DNA of 6,755 nt from the NCBI GenBank assembly GCA_947304065.1, contig CAMZAI010000146.1, forward strand, positions 1-6,755, given 5' to 3'. This DNA is from an uncultured Clostridia bacterium (GTDB lineage: Bacteria; Bacillota; Clostridia; Lachnospirales; Lachnospiraceae). Below, in pieces: positions 1 to 6,395 of this stretch (position 1 is its first letter; every line of letters starts with the position of its first letter). The notes under the pieces were generated by a model, which was not told the origin of the DNA, ran no database searches, and was given only the letters and a program-made list of their open reading frames with translations. Position numbers and translations under genes: made by a program.

Positions 1-146
1 CTATGCTCGAGGCAGAAGTTACAATGATCCCCCAGACATGGGTAGAACTCAAGGATGAGAACGATATCAAGATGATCACACGTACACTCGACCTCCTCGA
101 TGAGGACGATGACGTGCAGAACGTATATCATAACTGGGATGAATAA
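1..146 (+). CDS. yebC: YebC/PmpR (TACO1) family protein, 3' end only
   Basis: Only the last 47 codons are present, read from base 3 to the TAA at 144-146; the 5' part lies outside the window. The C-terminal text (AEVTMIPQTWVELKDEND, then LDLLDEDDDVQNVYHNWDE) is the hallmark end of the YebC/TACO1 family, whose last domain nearly always closes with an acidic stretch followed by DVQNVYxN. Family members are cytoplasmic proteins of about 240 residues. They were long annotated as DNA-binding transcriptional regulators, and more recent work ties them to translation and relief of ribosome stalling. The stop overlaps the start of the next gene, so the two are probably co-transcribed although no functional link is obvious. 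The family call is very secure; which role this copy has cannot be judged from the fragment. Confidence 0.95.
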   Translation, partial: MLEAEVTMIPQTWVELKDENDIKMITRTLDLLDEDDDVQNVYHNWDE

Positions 147-1146
147 TTTGACGAAGAAAAATATCAGGCTTATAGTGGGTATTCCCGCAGGACTGATCGC
201 CGTCGTTCTTGCGGCTGCGATCATTCTGACGGTGATACCCCTTTTTGAAAAAGCGGACAAGGCTCCGGTCGCGGGATCGCAGGAGTGGATGAAAAAGCTC
301 GATAACGAGAAATACATCAGCGACGTAGTCCTTCCGGGTACGCACAACAGCGCGAGTTATTACGCTGCGCTGCCTTTCTTCTCGAGATGTCAGGGCTTCA
401 GTATTTCATGGCAGCTTCAGAAGGGTTTCAGATACCTCGATATCAGGCTGGACGCCGTGGATGACGGACTGCGTCTCGTACACGGCGTGTCAAAGTGCAG
501 GAACGGCCTGATGCCCTGGTCGGGCGACCTTATGCTGGGTTCGGTCCTTGACGAATGCTATGCGTTCCTTGACGAGCATCCGACCGAATTTATCGTATTC
601 GCGATAAAGCAGGACCACGGAGATGAGAGCATTTCCGATTTTGAGGCGCTGGTAAAGACTTATATCGACGCGAACCCGAAATACTGGCTGCTCACGGATA
701 ATCTTCCGACGGTCGGACAGGCACGCGGCAAGCTGGTCCTGATGCGCAGATATTCGGATGCGTTGAATCTTAAGACCGCATCGGGCATCAGCTATATCTG
801 GAAGGAACAGGACAACAGAGAGGACACCCATCCGGCAGCCGAGTCGATCAGGAACGGCCCTTACCGGCTCACGATGCAGGACCGCTTCAAGTACAGCGTT
901 GATGACAAATGGACCGCTTTCCTGAGCGGATTACAGTCCGTGCAGGGCGAAAAGGGAAGACGCGAGCTCCAGGTCAATTTCCTTTCGACGACCGGTGACG
1001 CAGCCTACGGACATCCCTACTATACGGCAAAGAAGCTGAACGCGAAGCTTATGTCGGATGATTCTCCCGAGCTTTCGGGCTGGGTGATCGTCGATTTCGG
1101 AACCGCCGAAATAGCTGAAAAGATATACGGATACAATTTCAAATAA
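139..1146 (+). CDS. Membrane-anchored PI-PLC X-domain protein (phosphatidylinositol phosphodiesterase-like)
   Basis: 335 residues from the ATG at 139. A short basic N-terminus (MNNLTKKNIR) precedes a hydrophobic helix at about 11-35, so the catalytic domain is probably tethered outside the membrane. The domain has the bacterial PI-PLC fold markers: LPGTHNS (65-71, catalytic H69), YLDIR (99-103, R103), LVHG (113-116, second catalytic H115), an IKQD segment (K157, D159) and a late VIVDFG (D319). The spacing resembles Bacillus cereus PI-PLC. Such enzymes cleave phosphatidylinositol or GPI-like phosphodiesters to a cyclic inositol phosphate; the true substrate here is unknown. N70 follows the catalytic His where secreted Bacillus enzymes have Asp. 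The start is not certain: ATG 139 overlaps the yebC stop by eight bases with no good Shine-Dalgarno site, which suggests coupling or re-initiation. TTG 148 is an alternative, and an in-frame ATG at 100 would add 13 residues deep inside yebC and is unlikely. Confidence 0.88.
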   Translation: MNNLTKKNIRLIVGIPAGLIAVVLAAAIILTVIPLFEKADKAPVAGSQEWMKKLDNEKYISDVVLPGTHNSASYYAALPFFSRCQGFSISWQLQKGFRYLDIRLDAVDDGLRLVHGVSKCRNGLMPWSGDLMLGSVLDECYAFLDEHPTEFIVFAIKQDHGDESISDFEALVKTYIDANPKYWLLTDNLPTVGQARGKLVLMRRYSDALNLKTASGISYIWKEQDNREDTHPAAESIRNGPYRLTMQDRFKYSVDDKWTAFLSGLQSVQGEKGRRELQVNFLSTTGDAAYGHPYYTAKKLNAKLMSDDSPELSGWVIVDFGTAEIAEKIYGYNFK

Positions 1147-1153
1147 TGACTGC

Positions 1154-1177
1154 AAGGGCGGAATTTCCGCCCTTTTT
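1154..1177 (+). terminator. Rho-independent terminator after the phospholipase-like gene
   Basis: Eight bases after the stop codon an AAGGGCGG arm (1154-1161) pairs with CCGCCCTT (1167-1174) around the AATTT loop. It is followed directly by a T run (1173-1177, two Ts of which can extend the stem). This is a GC-rich stem plus U-tract in the right place, and it ends the yebC/phospholipase unit. It also implies that the ABC transporter genes downstream need their own promoter. Confidence 0.9.
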
Positions 1178-1235
1178 GCGTATTTAAGGATTGTTTAATA
1201 ATTTCGGTAATATAGTGTGTACAACGAATTAAGAA
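1178..1235 (+). promoter_or_regulatory. Probable promoter region of the ABC/two-component operon
   Basis: This AT-rich stretch lies between the terminator and the Shine-Dalgarno site of the permease. TAATAT (1208-1213) is the best -10-like hexamer, but nothing close to TTGACA sits 16-18 bases upstream. TTGTTT (1191-1196) is only 11 bases away. A weak -35 is what an activator-dependent promoter would show, so control by the downstream response regulator is plausible. Loose inverted elements are visible (TTGT 1191-1194 with ACAA 1221-1224; TTCG 1203-1206 with CGAA 1225-1228), but none is convincing as an operator. That a promoter lies here follows mainly from position; the exact elements are a guess. 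Confidence 0.4.
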
Positions 1236-1243
1236 AGAGAGGG
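1236..1243 (+). promoter_or_regulatory. Ribosome binding site that fixes the TTG start of the permease
   Basis: AGAGAGGG ends seven bases before TTG at 1251, which is good Shine-Dalgarno spacing. The nearest in-frame ATG (1299) lacks a comparable site and would remove the conserved basic N-terminus, so this site decides for the TTG start. Confidence 0.75.
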
Positions 1244-1250
1244 CACACAA

Positions 1251-3623
1251 TTGTTTTTCAGGATTCTGGGGAAAGATCTGAAGAGAAAAAGGGTAATGAA
1301 CGTGTTATTGCTGCTTTTCGTCATTCTTTCCGCAACATTCGCATCTGCGAGCATAAACAATATGGTTTCCGTATACGGCGGGATCGATTATTTCTTTGAC
1401 AAAGCCGGCATGCCTGATTTTATTACGCTGACCATGAATTCGGACGGCGTCAATCCTACGGAGGATATCGTCAGGAATTCCGTGTCGGTCACAAGCTATC
1501 AGCGTGAAGATCTCTTTTTCTACAACGCAAAGAATCTCAAGAAGGACGGCAAGGTCTATGTGGACTTTGAAAATCCGGGTATCGTGACTTCGGTGAGCGG
1601 CGCCAGACTTACATATTTTAACGGTGACAACGAAGAGATAACGGAAATAAGTCCCGGTCATGTTTATCTGGGCGGACTCTTAAACGATCCGGAGAAGGTG
1701 CATCCCGGCGATGTCATTACTCTGGAATTAAGCGGAAGATCGCGCGAATTCATCGTTGACGGATATGTTAAGGATGCGCTTTTCGGATCGCCTTTCCTCG
1801 GCAATCCGAGAATGCTCATGAACGACGGGGACTATGATTATTTTCTGAGCGACGAAACGATAAGGAGCGCGAGCTGCGGCTGTGCTTATTACATTAACAC
1901 GGACGACGGCAAGGCTCTGAAAAAGGAACTCACGGCAGTTAAAAACGCGCTGTTCGGCGAGAGTATATCGACCATCAAGATCACATATCTTCTCGACATG
2001 CTTACAGCTGTACTCATGATGGTTGTGGGAATATGCCTGATCCTTATTTCCTTCGCTATGCTTTCGTTTACGATCAAGTTTACCCTCAATGAGGATTTCC
2101 GGGAGATCGGCGTGATGAAGGCCGTAGGACTGAGGAACTCCTCGATCAGAGGACTTTATCTGATCAAATACCTTTGCATAGCATGTGTCGGCGCTGTGAT
2201 AGGCTATGCGTGCAGCATACCTTTCGCGAAACTTCTTCTCGAGAGCGTTTCAAGGAGAATTTTGCTCGGAAACGATAACTATGAGCTGATCGGCCTGATA
2301 AGCGCGGCGGCTGTGGTAGCCGTCATCGTGGCTTTCTGTTATTCCTGCACTAAGGGTATCAAGAAGCTTTCTCCCGTGGATGCGGTAAGAAACGGTGAAA
2401 CGGGCGAGAGATTTAAGAAGAAGTCGGTGCTGAAGCTTTCAAAGAGCAGGCTTCCGGAGAATCTCTTCCTGGCTCTCAACGATGTCCTGAGCAAGCCCCG
2501 CCAGTACGTCAGCATGGTCGTTACTTTCACGATGTGCATCCTGCTCGTTACGATGCTTGCGAATACGTCGAACACCCTTATGAGCGAAAAACTGATCTTT
2601 TTATTCGGCACGACCGAGAGCGACGCTTATTACAATTCCACAGAAAAGATCATGGAGACGATGGGCTCGGACGACCCCGATATACTCGACCATATCATCG
2701 AAGACATCGAGAAGGAACTTAAGGACAACGGGATGCCCGGAAAAGTCCATGTCGAGCTGATGTACACCCTTCCGGTGGAATTCGGGAATGAAAAGATGAA
2801 CGTCATCATGCAGCAATGCAAGGATACCCAAGCATCCGAGTACAAGTACATAACCGGTTCGGCGCCCATGTACGCGAATGAGATCGCATTTACGCCCCAG
2901 ATAATCGATGAACTCGGAGCCCGGATCGGCGACAGGGTATTAATAGAGATAAACGGTGAGAAGAGAGAGTTCATCATCACGGCCACAATGTCGTCCTTTA
3001 ACCAGGTCGGCAAGATCGGAAGACTGCACGAGGCGGTGGATGTCAATGTGAACGATGCGTCGTCGGCGATGGCGTTCCAGATCGATTTTGACGATGATCC
3101 CGACGCCGAAGAGATCGACGCAAGGATCGGAAGGATGAAGGATATCTTCGATACCGACAAGATCTATAACGCTGCGGATTTTGTAAATATGTCGACCGGC
3201 TCGGCGCAGACGATGAGCGACGCAAAGGATCTGGTCCTGCTGATCGCGCTTATCATTGCGGCGCTCGTGACCGTGCTGATGGAAAGATCGTTTATAAGCA
3301 AGGAAACGCCCGAGATCGCTCTTATGAAAGCGATAGGCTTTAAGACGCGCTCGATATGCGCGCAGCATACGCTGAGATTTGTTGTGCTGACCGTTATCTG
3401 CACGTGTATCGCTTCGGTACTGACGGTTCCGCTTACCAGACTTATCAGCGACAGGGTATTCGCGATAATGGGAGCGCAGTCGGGCTTTGAATACGAGATC
3501 AGACCTTTGGAGATCTTCGCGATCTATCCGCTTGCGGTTGCCGGAGTTGTTATCGTATCGGCTCTGCTCACATCTCTTTACATTAAGTCGGTACGCGCCG
3601 ACGCCATGGGCAACATCGAATAA
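1251..3623 (+). CDS. FtsX-family ABC transporter permease, two-domain, eight predicted membrane helices
   Basis: 790 residues from a TTG start with a well-placed Shine-Dalgarno site. Hydrophobicity by eye gives one helix (about 17-38), an extracytoplasmic domain (39-246), three helices (247-275, 303-330, 345-368), a cytoplasmic linker (369-417), then the same pattern again: a helix (418-440), a second ectodomain (441-657) and three helices (658-677, 706-730, 754-778). Each half carries the FtsX coupling segment after its second helix: EIGVMKAVG (285-293) and EIALMKAIG (688-696), where the ATPase docks. The two ectodomains share a GD-V-x(n)-REFI strand motif (153-169, 560-576), a sign of ancient duplication. 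The family includes MacB- and LolCE-like mechanotransmission transporters, which move or detach peptides, lipoproteins or antibiotics at the membrane outer face rather than through a classic channel. The substrate is unknown. The gene heads a four-gene cluster, and its ATPase starts 18 bases after its stop. Confidence 0.93.
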   Translation: MFFRILGKDLKRKRVMNVLLLLFVILSATFASASINNMVSVYGGIDYFFDKAGMPDFITLTMNSDGVNPTEDIVRNSVSVTSYQREDLFFYNAKNLKKDGKVYVDFENPGIVTSVSGARLTYFNGDNEEITEISPGHVYLGGLLNDPEKVHPGDVITLELSGRSREFIVDGYVKDALFGSPFLGNPRMLMNDGDYDYFLSDETIRSASCGCAYYINTDDGKALKKELTAVKNALFGESISTIKITYLLDMLTAVLMMVVGICLILISFAMLSFTIKFTLNEDFREIGVMKAVGLRNSSIRGLYLIKYLCIACVGAVIGYACSIPFAKLLLESVSRRILLGNDNYELIGLISAAAVVAVIVAFCYSCTKGIKKLSPVDAVRNGETGERFKKKSVLKLSKSRLPENLFLALNDVLSKPRQYVSMVVTFTMCILLVTMLANTSNTLMSEKLIFLFGTTESDAYYNSTEKIMETMGSDDPDILDHIIEDIEKELKDNGMPGKVHVELMYTLPVEFGNEKMNVIMQQCKDTQASEYKYITGSAPMYANEIAFTPQIIDELGARIGDRVLIEINGEKREFIITATMSSFNQVGKIGRLHEAVDVNVNDASSAMAFQIDFDDDPDAEEIDARIGRMKDIFDTDKIYNAADFVNMSTGSAQTMSDAKDLVLLIALIIAALVTVLMERSFISKETPEIALMKAIGFKTRSICAQHTLRFVVLTVICTCIASVLTVPLTRLISDRVFAIMGAQSGFEYEIRPLEIFAIYPLAVAGVVIVSALLTSLYIKSVRADAMGNIE

Positions 3624-3628
3624 AGCAC

Positions 3629-3633
3629 GGAGG
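3629..3633 (+). promoter_or_regulatory. Strong Shine-Dalgarno site of the ABC ATPase gene
   Basis: GGAGG lies in the 18-base gap after the permease stop, eight bases before the ATG at 3642. It gives the ATPase independent, efficient translation initiation and confirms that start. Confidence 0.85.
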
Positions 3634-3641
3634 AAAAAAGA

Positions 3642-4409
3642 ATGAATAAAGTAATTGACGTTAAGGATCTTTGCAAGACCTACGTGGTAAATAAAAAACA
3701 GAACAATGTACTCAGAAACGTGAACTTTTCCGTGGAGGAAGGCGAGATGGTAGCGATCATGGGACCTTCCGGTTCGGGCAAATCAACGCTGCTTTACACC
3801 GTATCGGGCATGGATAAGATGACCGCCGGCAATGTGACCTTCTGCGGAAAGGAACTCGAGTCCTTAAGCGACAACGAAATGGCCGATGTAAGGCTTGAAG
3901 ACATGGGATTTATTTTTCAGCAAATGTATATGATGAAAAATCTGACGATCCTTGATAATATAATATTACCGGCAGTTAAGTCGAAGAGGAACAAAGGCAA
4001 CAGGAGCGCGGTCGAGAAAAAGGGCAGGGCCCTCATGAAGAAGCTCGGCATCGGGGAGACCGCCGACAACGATATCAATGAGGTATCGGGCGGTCAGCTG
4101 CAGCGCGCCTGCATCTGCAGGAGCATGATCAACGATCCGAAGGTCATTTTTGCGGACGAACCCACGGGTGCATTGAACCGTACTTCATCCGACGAAGTAA
4201 TGGAGGAAATGGTCAAGCTCAACAACGAAGGCACGACCGTGATGCTGGTAACACACGACGCGAAAGTAGCGGCCAAGTGCGGAAGAGTCCTTTATATCGT
4301 CGACGGCAATATCCGCGGCGAGTACAAGCTCGGACGCTTTGAGAGATCCGAGACCTTAAGGGACAGGGAAAGACAGCTCAACAACTGGCTCATGGAGATG
4401 GGATGGTAA
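3642..4409 (+). CDS. ABC transporter ATP-binding protein (MacB/LolD/BceA-type)
   Basis: 255 residues, the usual length for an ATPase that partners an FtsX-type permease. All nucleotide-binding motifs are intact: Walker A GPSGSGKST (41-49), Q-loop IFQQ (91-94), signature VSGGQLQR (148-155), Walker B VIFADEP (168-174, catalytic E173) and H-loop H205 in LVTHD. The D-loop reads GALN rather than SALD, which is normal for this subfamily. It should hydrolyse ATP on the cytoplasmic face and drive the neighbouring permease. After the core, the chain continues about 30 residues (226-255) into a charged tail ending NNWLMEMGW. Tails of this sort are seen in the Firmicutes members that sit beside large FtsX permeases. 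Nine bases separate its stop from the response regulator ATG, so the gene lies inside one transcript. The subfamily is certain; the transported substrate is not shown by the sequence. Confidence 0.96.
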   Translation: MNKVIDVKDLCKTYVVNKKQNNVLRNVNFSVEEGEMVAIMGPSGSGKSTLLYTVSGMDKMTAGNVTFCGKELESLSDNEMADVRLEDMGFIFQQMYMMKNLTILDNIILPAVKSKRNKGNRSAVEKKGRALMKKLGIGETADNDINEVSGGQLQRACICRSMINDPKVIFADEPTGALNRTSSDEVMEEMVKLNNEGTTVMLVTHDAKVAAKCGRVLYIVDGNIRGEYKLGRFERSETLRDRERQLNNWLMEMGW

Positions 4410-4418
4410 TTCTTTGGT

Positions 4419-5081
4419 ATGACAGATATACTTGTAGTTGAAGACAATACCGAACTCAGGGAAATACTGGTTGATTTTTTGCGAAACGAGGGCTACACCG
4501 TCTCCTCTGCGGGTGACGGTGACAAAGCCCTGGCTTTGTATGAGAAATACGGCGCGAGGCTGCTGGTGCTCGATATCATGCTTCCGGGCGCGAGCGGCAT
4601 GCACATTCTCGACAAAGTGCGCGAGAACTCAAACACGCCGGTTATCATGGTGAGCGCGAAGCTCGGCAAGGACGACAAGCTGAACGCCATAGTTTCGGGC
4701 GCCGACGACTATATTGAAAAGCCCTATGATATTGATATACTTATTGCAAAGATAAAAGGAATCTTCAAGAGACGCCTTGCGGTGGACGAACTGACCGACG
4801 GCGATATAAGGCTCGATGTCGCGCATGAGACGATATACAAAAACGGCCGGGCCGTGGAGGCCACCGCGAAGGAATTCGAACTGCTCAGGCTCCTTATGGA
4901 GAATAAGGGGCAGACGCTGCTGAAGCATTATCTTTTCAATACCGTCTGGGGATCGGATTCGGAATCCGAGGAACAGACGCTCACAGTACATATCAGCCGG
5001 CTTCGTGACAAGCTTGAGGAGGACCCGAAGAAGCCTCGAAAGATCATAACCGTCTGGGGAAAGGGGTACAGATACGAATAA
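4419..5081 (+). CDS. OmpR/PhoB-type DNA-binding response regulator
   Basis: 220 residues with the two expected domains. The receiver (about 1-118) has the acidic pair E8/D9, phospho-acceptor D52 in LVLDIMLPG, the conserved Ser at S79 and K101-P102. A winged-helix DNA-binding domain (about 125-220) includes the recognition-helix region TLTVHISRLRDKLEEDP and the closing hairpin TVWGKGYRYE. Phosphorylated by the kinase encoded 40 bases downstream, it should bind direct or inverted repeats as a dimer. The likely target is the promoter region ahead of the permease (1178-1235), because such clusters are commonly self-regulated. The start at 4419 is the only reasonable one, since the same frame upstream is closed by the ATPase stop. 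Its Shine-Dalgarno site is mediocre (GGATGG within the ATPase end, 12 bases away), consistent with translational coupling. Confidence 0.96.
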   Translation: MTDILVVEDNTELREILVDFLRNEGYTVSSAGDGDKALALYEKYGARLLVLDIMLPGASGMHILDKVRENSNTPVIMVSAKLGKDDKLNAIVSGADDYIEKPYDIDILIAKIKGIFKRRLAVDELTDGDIRLDVAHETIYKNGRAVEATAKEFELLRLLMENKGQTLLKHYLFNTVWGSDSESEEQTLTVHISRLRDKLEEDPKKPRKIITVWGKGYRYE

Positions 5082-5100
5082 TCCCGAAACGGACAATCTT

Positions 5101-5123
5101 ATCCTGAAGAGATATCTCAGGAT
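5101..5123 (+). promoter_or_regulatory. Inverted repeat/hairpin overlapping the kinase start codon
   Basis: ATCCTGA (5101-5107) is perfectly complementary to TCAGGAT (5117-5123), with a nine-base loop that itself overlaps the self-complementary GAGATATCTC (5109-5118). The right arm contains the first two bases of the ATG at 5122, and the loop and left arm hold the only Shine-Dalgarno-like run (GAAGAG, 5106-5111). If it forms in the mRNA it would lower translation of the kinase relative to the regulator. The base pairing is visible directly; a regulatory role is inference. Confidence 0.45.
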
Positions 5124-6360
5124 GTGTATAACGCTTTTTGTGATACTGCTCCTTGTAATGGGAACGGCAGTATTTTTTGCGCGCAAAAACAGCGGTGACA
5201 GTATCGCAATGTACAAAGTGGAGCTGAGCAGGGCGGAGAACGAACTGCGCGCGCATGCGGGGGAAGCGGACTTTCGTATCGATCTTTCCAAATATGGGAC
5301 ACTGACCGGAGTATATCCGCTCACGGCCGACAACGCCGGTTCTTTCTACGATTCCGGCGAACATTATCATATCTGCGACATAGACGGACAACTCTGGAGG
5401 ATCGAGTATTCCGTCGACATTTCCGGCGAGAGAAAGACTCTCTTCAAAACGGTCATCATCGCCGCGGCGGTGATGCTTCTGGCCGATATCGCCGTATTTA
5501 TCTATATTTTCTTTGCATATATCAGAACCTTCAACAGAATATCGCAGTACCCCAAAGAGCTTGCGAAGGGCAATCTTACGATACCCCTCGGCGAAGAACG
5601 GAGCCGTAATTTCGGCGGATTCCTGTGGGGACTTGATATGCTGCGTGAAAAGCTCGAGGATGAGAAAAAGAGGAATCTTGAGCTTGAAAAGGAGAAGAAT
5701 GTCTTTCTGCTCTCGCTTTCCCATGACATGAGGACGCCGGTCTCTGCAATAAGGCTATATTCCGCGGCACTGAAAAAAGGTCTTTACCGGGATGAGGAGA
5801 AACTGACGGACATAGCCGGAAAGATCGACGAGAACGCCTGCAGGATAGAGAATTATGTAGCCGGCATCATTTCGGCGGCCGGCGATGATTTCGTGAATCT
5901 GACCGTGGACAACGGAGAGTTTTATCTGTCCGGGGCGCTCGACGCGGTATGGGATTATTACACGGATAAGCTCCGGGTTTTGGGCACGGAGTTTACAATC
6001 GAAAAGTATTCGGATATTATTGTTTTGGGAGATAAAGAAAGATTTATCGAGGTGCTCCAGAACGTGCTCGAGAACGCCATAAAATACGGCGACGGAGAGC
6101 GGATCGGCATTAAGGTTGCCGATGAGGAGGATGCGAAGCTGATAACTGTTTCGAACAGCGGCTGTACGCTCGATCCGAACGAGGCTGAGTATATTTTCGA
6201 CAGCTTTTACAGAGGTTCGAATGTCGGGAACAAGCCCGGCAGCGGCCTCGGTCTCTATATCGCGAAGAAGCTCATGCAAAAGATGGGCGGCGAGATATTC
6301 GCTTCATGTGAAGACGGCGAAATGCTTATCACGACCGTGCTTCACAGATCGGGGAATTAA
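5122..6360 (+). CDS. Membrane sensor histidine kinase (HAMP-HisKA-HATPase)
   Basis: 412 residues from ATG 5122. A membrane helix opens the protein (about 1-20), followed by an extracytoplasmic sensor of about 85 residues (21-107), a second helix (108-133), a HAMP-like linker (131-183), a charged coiled-coil stretch (176-195) and the catalytic core. The H-box is LSLSHDMRTP (phospho-acceptor H201). The ATPase domain has N-box LQNVLENAIKYG (312-323), G1 VSNSG (343-347, with Asn in place of the usual Asp), F-box IFDSFYRG (358-365) and G2 GSGLGL (373-378). The paired regulator is the gene just upstream. The ectodomain matches no family I can name; it contains HYHICDIDGQLWRIEY (81-96), which looks like a PAS/Cache-type strand pair. 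The start is doubtful: the frame stays open back to 5050 and encodes LILKRYLR just before M1, but it offers only CTG 5104 or rarer codons as starts. Confidence 0.94.
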   Translation: MCITLFVILLLVMGTAVFFARKNSGDSIAMYKVELSRAENELRAHAGEADFRIDLSKYGTLTGVYPLTADNAGSFYDSGEHYHICDIDGQLWRIEYSVDISGERKTLFKTVIIAAAVMLLADIAVFIYIFFAYIRTFNRISQYPKELAKGNLTIPLGEERSRNFGGFLWGLDMLREKLEDEKKRNLELEKEKNVFLLSLSHDMRTPVSAIRLYSAALKKGLYRDEEKLTDIAGKIDENACRIENYVAGIISAAGDDFVNLTVDNGEFYLSGALDAVWDYYTDKLRVLGTEFTIEKYSDIIVLGDKERFIEVLQNVLENAIKYGDGERIGIKVADEEDAKLITVSNSGCTLDPNEAEYIFDSFYRGSNVGNKPGSGLGLYIAKKLMQKMGGEIFASCEDGEMLITTVLHRSGN

Positions 6361-6372
6361 AAAGAATGAAAT

Positions 6373-6385
6373 GTGCCTGCGGCAC
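6373..6385 (+). other. Small hairpin between the kinase and GH43 genes
   Basis: GTGCC (6373-6377) pairs perfectly with GGCAC (6381-6385) around a TGC triloop, in the 39-base gap after the kinase stop. No T run follows, so it is not a normal intrinsic terminator. It ends five bases before the GH43 Shine-Dalgarno site. It could be an mRNA processing or stability element, or be accidental. Confidence 0.3.
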
Positions 6386-6390
6386 GGAAC

Positions 6391-6395
6391 GGAGG
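6391..6395 (+). promoter_or_regulatory. Shine-Dalgarno site of the GH43 gene
   Basis: GGAGG stands four bases before the ATG at 6400, a slightly short but workable spacing. It supports this start, where the protein begins with the GH43 first blade and has no signal peptide. Confidence 0.75.

Noticed and set aside
100..138. Earlier ATG at 100 as start of the phospholipase-like gene
   Set aside because: It would add 13 residues (MRTMTCRTYIITG) encoded by the out-of-frame conserved yebC C-terminus. ATG 139 gives a normal basic N-terminus directly before the membrane helix.
2630..3160. A 176-codon minus-strand open frame rich in Ser and Ile opposite the permease
   Set aside because: The serine-rich, low-complexity text is the antisense of Asp/Glu/Ile codons in the second ectodomain. 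No family resemblance or start signal is present.
4941..5060. Twelve-base exact repeat ACCGTCTGGGGA (4941-4952 and 5049-5060)
   Set aside because: Both copies encode Thr-Val-Trp-Gly in the winged-helix domain, where this tetrapeptide recurs for structural reasons. It is explained by coding plus codon preference.
4629..5724. Long open frames on the minus strand opposite the regulator and kinase genes (234 and 226 codons)
   Set aside because: They lie wholly antisense to genes with complete, recognisable domain motifs, overlap each other, show no known motif, and lack sensible Shine-Dalgarno sites. They are by-products of codon composition.
1251..6360. Naming the cassette bceABRS-like (or vraFG/graRS-like)
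   Set aside because: The kinase has a sizeable extracytoplasmic domain and the permease has two ectodomains in a duplicated layout, unlike those systems. Shared gene content alone does not justify the symbols.
6341..6370. Possible promoter for the GH43 gene (TTCACA at 6341 with an AAGAAT/AATGAA -10)
   Set aside because: The -10 candidates match poorly and the spacing is off (15 or 18 bases with weak hexamers). Not strong enough to list as a feature.
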